Shown in pieces: positions 58,090 through 64,000 of a stretch of 64,000 nt of DNA. Both the position numbers and the translations under genes were made by a program. The notes under the pieces are model-generated. The model was not told where the DNA came from and did not search any database. It was given only the letters and a program-made list of their open reading frames with translations. This DNA is from Meiothermus sp. CFH 77666 (GTDB lineage Bacteria; Deinococcota; Deinococci; Deinococcales; Thermaceae): NCBI RefSeq assembly GCF_017497985.1, contig NZ_JAGDFV010000007.1:61705-125704 (forward strand), read 5' to 3'. Every line of letters begins with the position of its first letter. The first letter of the stretch is position 1.

Positions 58090-59085
58090 ATGCGCGGCTG
58101 GCTATTCGCACTCCTGACCCTTTGCGCCTTTGCATGGGCCCAGCACACCCACACCGTCCAACCCGGCGAGACCCTTTACCGCATCGCCAAGCAGTACAAC
58201 ACCACGGTGGAAGCCCTGCAGGTGCTCAACCACATCAGCGACCCCACCCAGCTCCGGGTAGGGCAGGTGTTGCGCGTGAGTGGGCAGCCCAGCCTGAGCC
58301 TCTACCGGCTGACCCAGGCCCCCTCCCCCATCGAGGCCCTCGAATGGCCCCGCCAGACCGTGCAGGGCCATCTGGCGGTGGTGCGGATAACCGCCCCCGA
58401 GCCGGTAGAGGGCGAGGTACGTTTCCTGAACGGCACCTACCCCATTCAGCAAAACCGCGTTTTGCTGCCGGTTCCGGCCCTGCAAGCCCCAGGCCTCTAC
58501 CCGGCCCTGCTGCGGGTGGGCAGCGCAGAGGTGCGCCTCGAGGTTCGCGTTGTGGCCGGAACCTTTGGCCGGTTTGTGCTGCAACTCCCCCCCGAACGCC
58601 GGGCACTCCTGGTGCCCGATAAGCTCCGGGCCGAGCGGCTGAGGGTGGTCGGTTCGTGCAACTTCAACCGCCCCCAGCAGTGGCAGGGCCCCTTCCAGAA
58701 GCCCATCCAGACCAACCGCATTACCGACCCCTTCGGCACCCGCCGCAGTTACGACCAGGGGCGCACCTACTCCTACCACGAGGGGCTCGACTACGGCGTA
58801 CCGGAGGGAACCCCGGTCTATGCCCCGGCCCCCGGCGTGGTGGGCCTGGCCGAAACGCTCTTCGTGCGGGGGGGTGCGGTTACGCTCGACCACGGCCTGG
58901 GGGTGTGCAGCGGTTTCTGGCACCTTTCGCGCATCGCCGTGCGGCCCGGCCAGAGCGTCAAGGCCGGCGACCTGATCGGCTACTCCGGCAACACCGGCCT
59001 TTCCAACGGCCCCCACCTGCACTTCGAAATCCGCGTGCGTGGCATTCCCACCAACCCCGCCCCCTGGTATCTGGCGGTTCCTTGA
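58090..59085 (+). CDS. LysM and M23 endopeptidase
   Basis: A 331-residue secreted protein. A signal peptide (FALLTLCAFAWA) is followed by a LysM domain (HTVQPGETLYRIAKQYNTTV near residue 20). The C-terminal M23 domain has an intact zinc site: HEGLDYGVPEGTPVYAPAPG near 231 and GLSNGPHLHFEIRVRG near 300. It should cut peptidoglycan cross-bridges. Unlike the M23-like protein at 29410-30123, it looks active. Confidence 0.93.
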   Translation: MRGWLFALLTLCAFAWAQHTHTVQPGETLYRIAKQYNTTVEALQVLNHISDPTQLRVGQVLRVSGQPSLSLYRLTQAPSPIEALEWPRQTVQGHLAVVRITAPEPVEGEVRFLNGTYPIQQNRVLLPVPALQAPGLYPALLRVGSAEVRLEVRVVAGTFGRFVLQLPPERRALLVPDKLRAERLRVVGSCNFNRPQQWQGPFQKPIQTNRITDPFGTRRSYDQGRTYSYHEGLDYGVPEGTPVYAPAPGVVGLAETLFVRGGAVTLDHGLGVCSGFWHLSRIAVRPGQSVKAGDLIGYSGNTGLSNGPHLHFEIRVRGIPTNPAPWYLAVP

Positions 59086-59138
59086 GCGCGGTGCTTGATG
59101 CCAAACTTATGGCGTGTGGCCAATTTTCGGTGACGTAC

Positions 59139-59192
59139 GGGATGGGGGTGGGTGGTAGGAGAACACCTACCCCCACTCCCCACCCCCCACCT
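59139..59192. repeat. heptanucleotide arrays, G-rich then C-rich
   Basis: GGGATGG GGGTGGG TGGTAGG (59139-59159) then ACCTACC CCCACTC CCCACCC CCCACCT (59165-59192). Together they can fold into a GC-rich hairpin between two convergent genes. Confidence 0.7.
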
Positions 59193-59236
59193 CCTAAAGA
59201 TGATCTGGCCTGCGACATTTTGCAACACTGCCTGCA

Positions 59237-59782
59237 TCACAGCCGCTGCAACGCGGCCCGCACCCCCTGCTCGGTAGCCAGGAACTGCACCGGCACATCC
59301 CAGGGGTCGTGGGGGAGTTCGGGCACGAGCAAGGCATCGGCTACCAGACCGATGGTGAGCGTGCGGGGCGGTAGCTGGGCCAGGAAGCGGTCGTAGAAAC
59401 CCTGTCCATAGCCCAACCGGTGGCCCCAGGGGTCGAAGGCCAGCCCCGGCACCAGCACGGCATCCAGGACAGCAGGCTCTACCCTGGGGGTCTCGGGGGC
59501 AGGCTCCCAGAAACCGTACTTGTGCTTCACCAACCGGCAGGGCAGGGGATGCACCTCGAGGGCGTAGGTGCGGGCCCGGGGTAGGTAGTAGGTAGCAGGG
59601 TGAAGGTTTTGCAGGTCGGCAGGGTCAAGCTCGGTGCCAAAGGCACTGTAGAGCAGGATGTGCCGGGCCTGATGCGGGGCCAGGAAGCAAGCCAGGTGTT
59701 GCACCAACTGCTTCGATAACTGCGCTACCGGCAGCCCCTTGCGCACCTGCTTGGCCCAGCTTCGGAGTTCGGCCTTGTTCAT
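59237..59782 (-). CDS. 5-formyltetrahydrofolate cyclo-ligase family protein
   Basis: A 181-residue protein. LYSAFGTELDPADLQNL near residue 45, YYLPRARTYALEVHPL near 67 and VPGLAFDPWGHRLGYGQGFY near 111 (nucleotide loop) define the family. It converts 5-formyl-THF to 5,10-methenyl-THF with ATP. ATG 59782 is chosen; the longer frame has no SD. Confidence 0.92.
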   Translation of the reverse strand: MNKAELRSWAKQVRKGLPVAQLSKQLVQHLACFLAPHQARHILLYSAFGTELDPADLQNLHPATYYLPRARTYALEVHPLPCRLVKHKYGFWEPAPETPRVEPAVLDAVLVPGLAFDPWGHRLGYGQGFYDRFLAQLPPRTLTIGLVADALLVPELPHDPWDVPVQFLATEQGVRAALQRL

Positions 59783-59932
59783 GCCCACCAGTATTCCACG
59801 TGGGGGCCTACCGTCCGAAAAAGTTATGGGGGTCATGAATAAACTCGATTGACAGTCGCAGGGGGTGTTTGTCAAAATGCTTGGCTGAGGGAGGTGACCC
59901 CTCAAGACAAATTTGTCCCACAGGAGTCAGCT

Positions 59933-60184
59933 ATGCCCAAATACGTTTACCAGAACCTCGAGACCGGCGAACAGTACGAGTTCGAACAACGCTTTAGCGA
60001 CCCGGCCTACACCCATCACCCCGAGACCGGCGCCCCCATCAAGCGCCTGATCTTTGCCCCGGCAGTGGTCTTCAAAGGCTCGGGTTGGTACATCAAAGAC
60101 TCCAAAGCTTCCTCCACACCCTCATCCTCGGCCAAGGAAACCTCGAGCTGCGCCACCGGCACTTGCAGCGCGGCTGCCGACTGA
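59933..60184 (+). CDS. FmdB-like protein lacking the zinc-ribbon cysteines
   Basis: An 83-residue protein with AGGAG before ATG 59933. MPKYVYQNLETGEQYEFEQR aligns with the FmdB pattern MPxYxYxCxxCGxxFE, but both CxxC pairs are gone: CxxCG is NLETG, and the second CPxCG is HPETG. ALIKRL-type residues follow as IKRLIFAPAVVFKGSGWY. The tail has two Cys (SSCATGTCSA). So the fold may persist without zinc. Followed by a terminator. Confidence 0.85.
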   Translation: MPKYVYQNLETGEQYEFEQRFSDPAYTHHPETGAPIKRLIFAPAVVFKGSGWYIKDSKASSTPSSSAKETSSCATGTCSAAAD

Positions 60185-60206
60185 GCGTCCCCACATCTAA
60201 ATACCC

Positions 60207-60235
60207 CGCCGCAAGCAACCTCTTGCGGCTTTTTT
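60207..60235 (+). terminator. terminator of the FmdB-like gene
   Basis: GCCGCAAG and CTTGCGGC form an 8-bp stem with a 6-base loop, followed by seven T. Confidence 0.95.
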
Positions 60236-60469
60236 TCGGATCAGGCTTTATCCACCCTTCCCTCCTCCCCCGAAGAGGGCGGCAACTCCGCCGGTTAGCT
60301 TGGTTCCCCTTTTGCCGAATAGAACTCTGCTGATGGCAGCCAGGTGTTGGTGGGATGAGGGGTGGCAGCCAGTACGTTCATGCAAATGATAAGAGCCTGT
60401 TCTACAGCTTTTGCAGGAGGCGGCCATCCCTGATACTGGTAGCGTAGGGTGAAAGGAGTGAGGTGAGTT

Positions 60470-61423
60470 ATGTTTTTACTCTTGGGCATCGTTGTGGCTA
60501 TCCTGGGCATCTTCTTGCTGGCACAACCAGGCGGGCGGCGGGCGCTGGGCGTGCCGCTTTTGCTGGTGGGCCTGGCCATGGCGGCCATCTCACAGAGCTT
60601 TGTGGTGGTTCCGGCAGGCCATGTGGGGGTGGTGTTCAACGTGTTTGGCGGGGTACAGCCCACCCCGCTGGGAGAGGGTTTTCGTATTGTGATACCGGGC
60701 ATTCAAAGCGTAATTCTGTACGATGCCCGCCTGAAAGAAGTCACTCTGGCCAAAGGGCCAGCGCCTGCGGGCGCTACCACCCCCGGGGAGGACGCCATCA
60801 ACGCTCGCAGCAAGGAAGGGTTGGATATCGGTGTAGATGTAACGGTACAGTATCGAATCAAGCGAGATGAGGCCGCCCAGCTTCACCGCAACCTGGGGCC
60901 GGGCTACCTCGAGACCCTCATCACCCCCCAAATCCGTAGCAAGGTGCGCGACGCAGTGGGCCTGTTTAACGCTGCCGAGCTGATCAGTACGCAGCGAACC
61001 CAGCTCGAGGCCGCCGTGACCAAGGAACTGCGCGAAGACCTGGGCGCCCAGCACATCGAACTGGTCTCGGTGCTCTTGCGCCGGATTGACATCCCACCCT
61101 CGGTGGCAAAGGTGATCGAGGAAAAGCAAACCGCCGAGCAACAGGTACAGGTCGAGGTCAACCGCCGCCAGCAGGCCGAAATTGCTGCCCAGCGGGCCGT
61201 GGTACAGGCCAAGGGCGAACGCGACGCTGCCATTTTGCGGGCCGAGGGTGAGGCCCAGGCCATCCGGCTGCGCGGCGAAGCCCTGCGGCAAAGCCCCCAG
61301 GTCATTCAACTCACCGTGGCCGAAAAGCTGGCCCCCAACATCAACACCATCATGGTACCTACCACCGGCAACTTCCTGCTCGACTTGCGGAGCCTGCAAA
61401 GCCCCGCCCAGCCCGCACGCTAG
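60470..61423 (+). CDS. prohibitin/SPFH-domain membrane protein
   Basis: A 317-residue protein with AAAGGAGTGAGG before ATG 60470. Two hydrophobic segments lie at residues 1-40. An SPFH domain follows (VPAGHVGVVFNVFGGVQPTP near 47, IGVDVTVQYRIKRDEAAQL near 118). A coiled coil near 200-270 (EEKQTAEQQVQVEVNRRQQA) follows. These proteins organise membrane microdomains and bind FtsH-type proteases. Confidence 0.93.
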   Translation: MFLLLGIVVAILGIFLLAQPGGRRALGVPLLLVGLAMAAISQSFVVVPAGHVGVVFNVFGGVQPTPLGEGFRIVIPGIQSVILYDARLKEVTLAKGPAPAGATTPGEDAINARSKEGLDIGVDVTVQYRIKRDEAAQLHRNLGPGYLETLITPQIRSKVRDAVGLFNAAELISTQRTQLEAAVTKELREDLGAQHIELVSVLLRRIDIPPSVAKVIEEKQTAEQQVQVEVNRRQQAEIAAQRAVVQAKGERDAAILRAEGEAQAIRLRGEALRQSPQVIQLTVAEKLAPNINTIMVPTTGNFLLDLRSLQSPAQPAR

Positions 61424-61578
61424 AGCGCTCTCGCATATTTGAAGCCGCCCGACTTCCAAAAAGCTTTGTCTGGGGCAGAACCATGGCTGCTCATCCGGGC
61501 AACCACGCCCGGTCAAGAGCGCGATAAAAGCAAGGCCGGCCAGAGCGCTGGGCCGGGTCATTTGGTAGCCTGTGCGGT

Positions 61579-62175
61579 ATGGAATGGGTGTACGCGGCCC
61601 TGGCGGGTTATCTGTTTGGCTCGCTGCCCTTTGCTTACTGGTTTGGCGTCCTGCAAAACAAAAACCTGCTCGCCGAGGGCTCGGGCAACGTGGGGGGCAC
61701 CAACGCCTGGCGGGTGCTGGGCCCTGTACCCGGTCTGATGGTGATGACCCTGGACGTGACCAAGGGCCTGATGGCGGTCGCACTGGGCGAGTTTCTGGTG
61801 CGCGACCCCGCTGGCGGGCTGCTGGGGGGCGCCCTGGCCGTGCTGGGGCATTGCTATTCGGTGTGGCTGCTGGGGCACGGCGGCAAGGGCATTGCCCCCG
61901 CCCTAGGGGCCCTTTTTGCCATCAACCCCTGGCTTCTGGCGACGGCGGGCGGAGCATTTGGGCTGGCCTACCTGCTGACCCGCAACCCCTACCGGAGCGT
62001 GGTGCTGGCGGCGCTGGCCTTTCCGGTGGCCTCGAGTGCCGTTGGGGGTAGTCTCAGCTATCTGTGGTTTGGCTTTGGCGTGGCGGTGCCCATCCTGCTC
62101 AAGCACTTAGGCGAGTGGAACCGCACCCCAGGGCAGTTACACCCTGGTCGGGAGCCGCGAAACGGGCGGAAATAG
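61579..62175 (+). CDS. second PlsY-family acyltransferase
   Basis: A 198-residue membrane protein. AEGSGNVGGTNAWRVLGPVP near residue 32 and GHCYSVWLLGHGGKGIAPAL near 93 match PlsY loops but with changes (GNTGATN is GNVGGTN). The paralogue at 21084-21716 is nearer to consensus. It may acylate another acceptor, or be a lineage copy. Monocistronic. Confidence 0.88.
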   Translation: MEWVYAALAGYLFGSLPFAYWFGVLQNKNLLAEGSGNVGGTNAWRVLGPVPGLMVMTLDVTKGLMAVALGEFLVRDPAGGLLGGALAVLGHCYSVWLLGHGGKGIAPALGALFAINPWLLATAGGAFGLAYLLTRNPYRSVVLAALAFPVASSAVGGSLSYLWFGFGVAVPILLKHLGEWNRTPGQLHPGREPRNGRK

Positions 62176-62508
62176 GTACACTGGCTCTCCGGACAGTCTG
62201 GCCAAAACCAATGGGTTGGGTGCTTCTATTGGTCTGGCCGAGCCGAAACTGTTCAGGATGAAATAGAGGCGGCGGATTATACTCCCTGGCTCCTTCTACC
62301 CTACTCCCTCGAGTTTAAGTCCTATCGAAGTGTTGGCAGGCCTGCCTGTTATACGCCGCCAAACTTAGCGAAGTAGGGAAGTAGGTACGGTGTTGAGGGT
62401 GGCGTGAGCCATATTTTGCTCTCCGGCTGCTGCAAAAACAGGAAAGCGAGGTCTGCCAGGGTCAATGTCCGTAAAGGGGAACATTTCAAATCGTGGTACG
62501 ATTGAGAT
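62176..62508. other. gene-free stretch with a heptanucleotide array
   Basis: About 330 bases. TACTCCC TGGCTCC TTCTACC CTACTCC (62280-62307) is a four-unit 7-nt array. TTATACGCCGCCAAACTT near 62348 resembles TTATACGCCAAAAGTTGG near 2118. No gene is seen. Confidence 0.55.
62489..62503. promoter_or_regulatory. probable VapB operator
   Basis: AATCGT-GGT-ACGATT is a perfect 6-bp inverted repeat 5 bases before the AbrB-type antitoxin start. Such antitoxins repress their own operon at a palindrome there. Confidence 0.6.
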
Positions 62509-62778
62509 ATGAAACACCCCGTGGTTCAGCAAGCTGTACAGCTTGGGGTCAAGGGCCGCCTGGTGCTACCCGCCGGGGTGCGCAGGATTCTGCAGCTGCA
62601 GGAGGGGGATCGCCTGCTGTTGCGGCTGCGGGACGATGGGGTAATCGAGCTGGTCAAGGCGCAGGAAGTTGTCATGGGGAATAAGGGTCTCTTGCAGCGC
62701 CTCTATCCCGCCCTGAAGGGGAAAACCCTGGCTCAAGAGCTGATCCAGGAACGGCGCAGGGAGGCCCTGCAGGAATGA
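62509..62778 (+). CDS. AbrB-type antitoxin of a VapBC pair
   Basis: An 89-residue protein. The AbrB/SpoVT fold is at the N-terminus (VKGRLVLPAGVRRILQLQEG near residue 14, DRLLLRLRDDGVIELVKAQ near 34). The C-terminal helix rich in Arg/Glu (LAQELIQERRREALQE) would bind and block the toxin. It overlaps the PIN gene by 4 bases. No SD, so possibly leaderless. Confidence 0.92.
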   Translation: MKHPVVQQAVQLGVKGRLVLPAGVRRILQLQEGDRLLLRLRDDGVIELVKAQEVVMGNKGLLQRLYPALKGKTLAQELIQERRREALQE

Positions 62779-63173
62779 GCGTGGTGCTGGATGCCTCGGC
62801 CCTGCTGGCCTACCTCAACCAGGAGGCGGGGGCCGAGGCAGTTGCCAAACAGATGATTGGGGGCGGTTTTATCAGCGCCGTCAATCTGGCCGAGGTCTAC
62901 AGCAAGGTGGCTGAGTGGGGCCAGGACGTGCGCCTGCTCGAGCAGGCCCTGGTGCATCAGGGTTTGCTGGGGGGTGTATTAGAGGTGGTGCCCTTCGGCC
63001 CCGAGGACGTCCTGCGGGTGGCCGCGCTGCGACCCCTGACCAAAACCCAGGGGCTATCCCTGGGAGATCGGGTCTGTCTGGCACTGGCCCAGCGGCTGGG
63101 ATTGCCCGCCATCACCACCGACAGCGCCTGGAGCAACCTGGACGCAGGGGTTGAGGTGCGGGTTGTGCGTTAG
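62775..63173 (+). CDS. PIN-domain toxin of a VapBC pair
   Basis: A 132-residue PIN RNase. The acidic site is complete: Asp in VVLDASALLAYLNQE near residue 6, Glu in AVNLAEVYSKV near 40, Asp in LSLGDRVCLALAQRLGL near 98 and Asp in ITTDSAWSNL near 117. VapC toxins cut tRNA or rRNA. It starts inside the antitoxin gene (ATGA) and ends 4 bases into the comM remnant on the other strand. Confidence 0.95.
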   Translation: MSVVLDASALLAYLNQEAGAEAVAKQMIGGGFISAVNLAEVYSKVAEWGQDVRLLEQALVHQGLLGGVLEVVPFGPEDVLRVAALRPLTKTQGLSLGDRVCLALAQRLGLPAITTDSAWSNLDAGVEVRVVR

Positions 63174-63640
63174 GACAGGCTCCTTCGATACGTCAGCGCC
63201 TCGGTCAGGTGAGCCTCCTGGATGTGCTCCGCCCCCGCGAGGTCGGCGATGGTACCTGCCACCCGCAGGATGCGGTCGTAGCGCCTTGCGCTGAGGGCCA
63301 ATCGTTGGGTGGCGGCTTGCAGCAGGGCCTCGGAAGAGGGAGAGAGCACCGTGTGTCGCCGCAATTCGCGGCCAAAGAGTTCGCTGTTCAGTTTGCCCTG
63401 GCGGGACTTCATCCGCTCCCTGGCTGCAAGCACCCGTTCTCTCGCCGAGGCGGTGGGCTCCCCTTCCGGTGCGCGGGAGAGTTCGACTGGGGTGAGCCTT
63501 GGCACCTCCACCACCAGGTCGAAGCGGTCAAGCAGGGGGCCGGAGATGCGGTTCACGTAGCAATTGCGCTGGGTAGGCGTGCAGCTACAGGGTTTCTCCG
63601 GGTCGCCGAACCAGCCGCAGATGCAGGCGTGTGCAGTGCA
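63170..63640 (-). pseudogene. comM: comM/YifB (Mg-chelatase-like) C-terminal remnant
   Basis: Reading from about 63640 down, CICGWFGDPEKPCSCTPTQ, RISGPLLDRFDLVVEVPRL, and RRYDRILRVAGTIADLAG match the C-terminal part of the YifB/ComM AAA+ family, a branch-migration helicase for natural transformation. The first two thirds, including Walker A and B, are missing: upstream of CICG the frame turns into non-homologous sequence, and the usual AAMNPCPCG reads TAHACICG. The break lies near 63640. An HTH fragment on the other strand starts there, so insertion of a mobile element is likely. Confidence 0.8.
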
Positions 63641-63831
63641 ATCGGGGTATTCAGGGCAAGGTAGCCTACCTTCTTCCCCGCAAAAAGCCGGGGCCGGGAG
63701 GGAAGGTGGCGATACGGGCTCTGCTGGTGGAGGAGTACCGCCAGACCGGGGCTTCCATTCACAGCCTGGCAAAGAAGTATAGGGTGGGCGATGGGACAGC
63801 CTGGGGGTGGGTGAAAGGTTCTGAGTCTTGA
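63631..63831 (+). pseudogene. HTH fragment, possible transposase orfA remnant
   Basis: A 66-residue frame. VEEYRQTGASIHSLAKKYRV then GDGTAWGWVKGSES near residues 37-66 looks like the helix-turn-helix of IS orfA proteins or phage regulators. The first half is not convincing. It lies where comM is broken. The frame ends at 63831. Confidence 0.35.
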
Positions 63832-64000
63832 AGTCTCAACAATGCTCGGCATTTTACGCACCGGCTGTGGCAGCAGGCTTTTATCACAACCCTCGGATTA
63901 GCTTGAGTAGAGGATAGGGATTAGCCGAGAACTTTCTAACCGAGCGCAACACCGGCCACTTTTTGAGGTGCAAGAGGCTCAGGATTACATCTCGTAAGTA
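63832..64000. other. no gene recognised at the right edge
   Basis: The last 169 bases hold no open frame of interest and no repeat that I recognise. If an insertion element is present, its remaining part may run out of the window. Confidence 0.4.

Noticed and set aside
63832..64000. Second transposase ORF after the HTH fragment
   Set aside because: Frames after 63831 are interrupted within 30 codons and show no DDE-type motif.

Overview
The window looks like a chromosomal stretch of a thermophilic member of the Thermaceae, most likely Meiothermus or a close relative. Reasons: high GC with many CTCGAG and GCCC codon runs; an aspartate aminotransferase, ribosomal L28 and paa genes that read like Thermus proteins; a CRISPR repeat related to the Thermus thermophilus type III repeat; a paa operator fitting the Thermus PaaR consensus; many GTG/TTG starts, ATGA overlaps and starts without a Shine-Dalgarno. 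This is judged by eye; no database search was run.

Layout. 1-2.1 kb: end of an unknown gene, a small zinc-ribbon protein and a secreted protein. 2.1-13.2 kb: a minus-strand operon of eleven genes with a divergent GntR/FCD regulator, read here as organosulfonate catabolism: suyAB (sulfolactate sulfo-lyase), slcC- and comC-like dehydrogenases, a sugar ABC importer without ATPase, then a fucose-isomerase-fold isomerase, a PfkB kinase, a Nudix protein and a LacD/YihT-type aldolase. Together they could take sulfoquinovose through sulfolactate to pyruvate and sulfite. 13.5-17.9 kb: a lipoprotein, then MurQ, a BadF-type amino-sugar kinase and an amidohydrolase. 18.2-21.7 kb: VanW protein, diguanylate cyclase, PlsY. 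21.8-22.5 kb: a four-repeat CRISPR array without cas genes, followed by a palindrome of two DnaA boxes. 22.5-34.5 kb: sulfite-oxidase-like protein, fluoride channel, lipoproteins, Tgt, two AI-2E-family permeases, a decayed LytM protein, L28, LspA, a trypsin-like protease with a small partner, AspC, DUF402. 34.6-38.3 kb: a mobile-type repeat, Uma2, paaABCD. 38.3-49.8 kb: lipoprotein, a Pro/Gln/Gly-rich membrane protein, a G8-domain CEMIP-like lipoprotein, a GAF-GGDEF protein, a repeat-rich gene-free region, a VWA/MoxR pair and LutC. 50-64 kb: aroQ, bioY-birA, secreted WD40, cobalamin genes, MNT/HEPN pair, serine hydrolase, LysM-M23, folate cyclo-ligase, a cysteine-poor FmdB-like protein, prohibitin, a second PlsY, VapBC, and a comM remnant cut off near an HTH (transposase-like) fragment.

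Two things stand out. First, the operon at 2.1-13.2 kb joins sulfo-EMP-like genes and desulfonation genes in one transcription unit. Second, many intergenic gaps, and one coding sequence (paaB), carry short degenerate tandem repeats with a strict 7-nt period but different unit sequences. I found about 18 such arrays in 64 kb; they resemble the heptanucleotide STRRs known from cyanobacteria.
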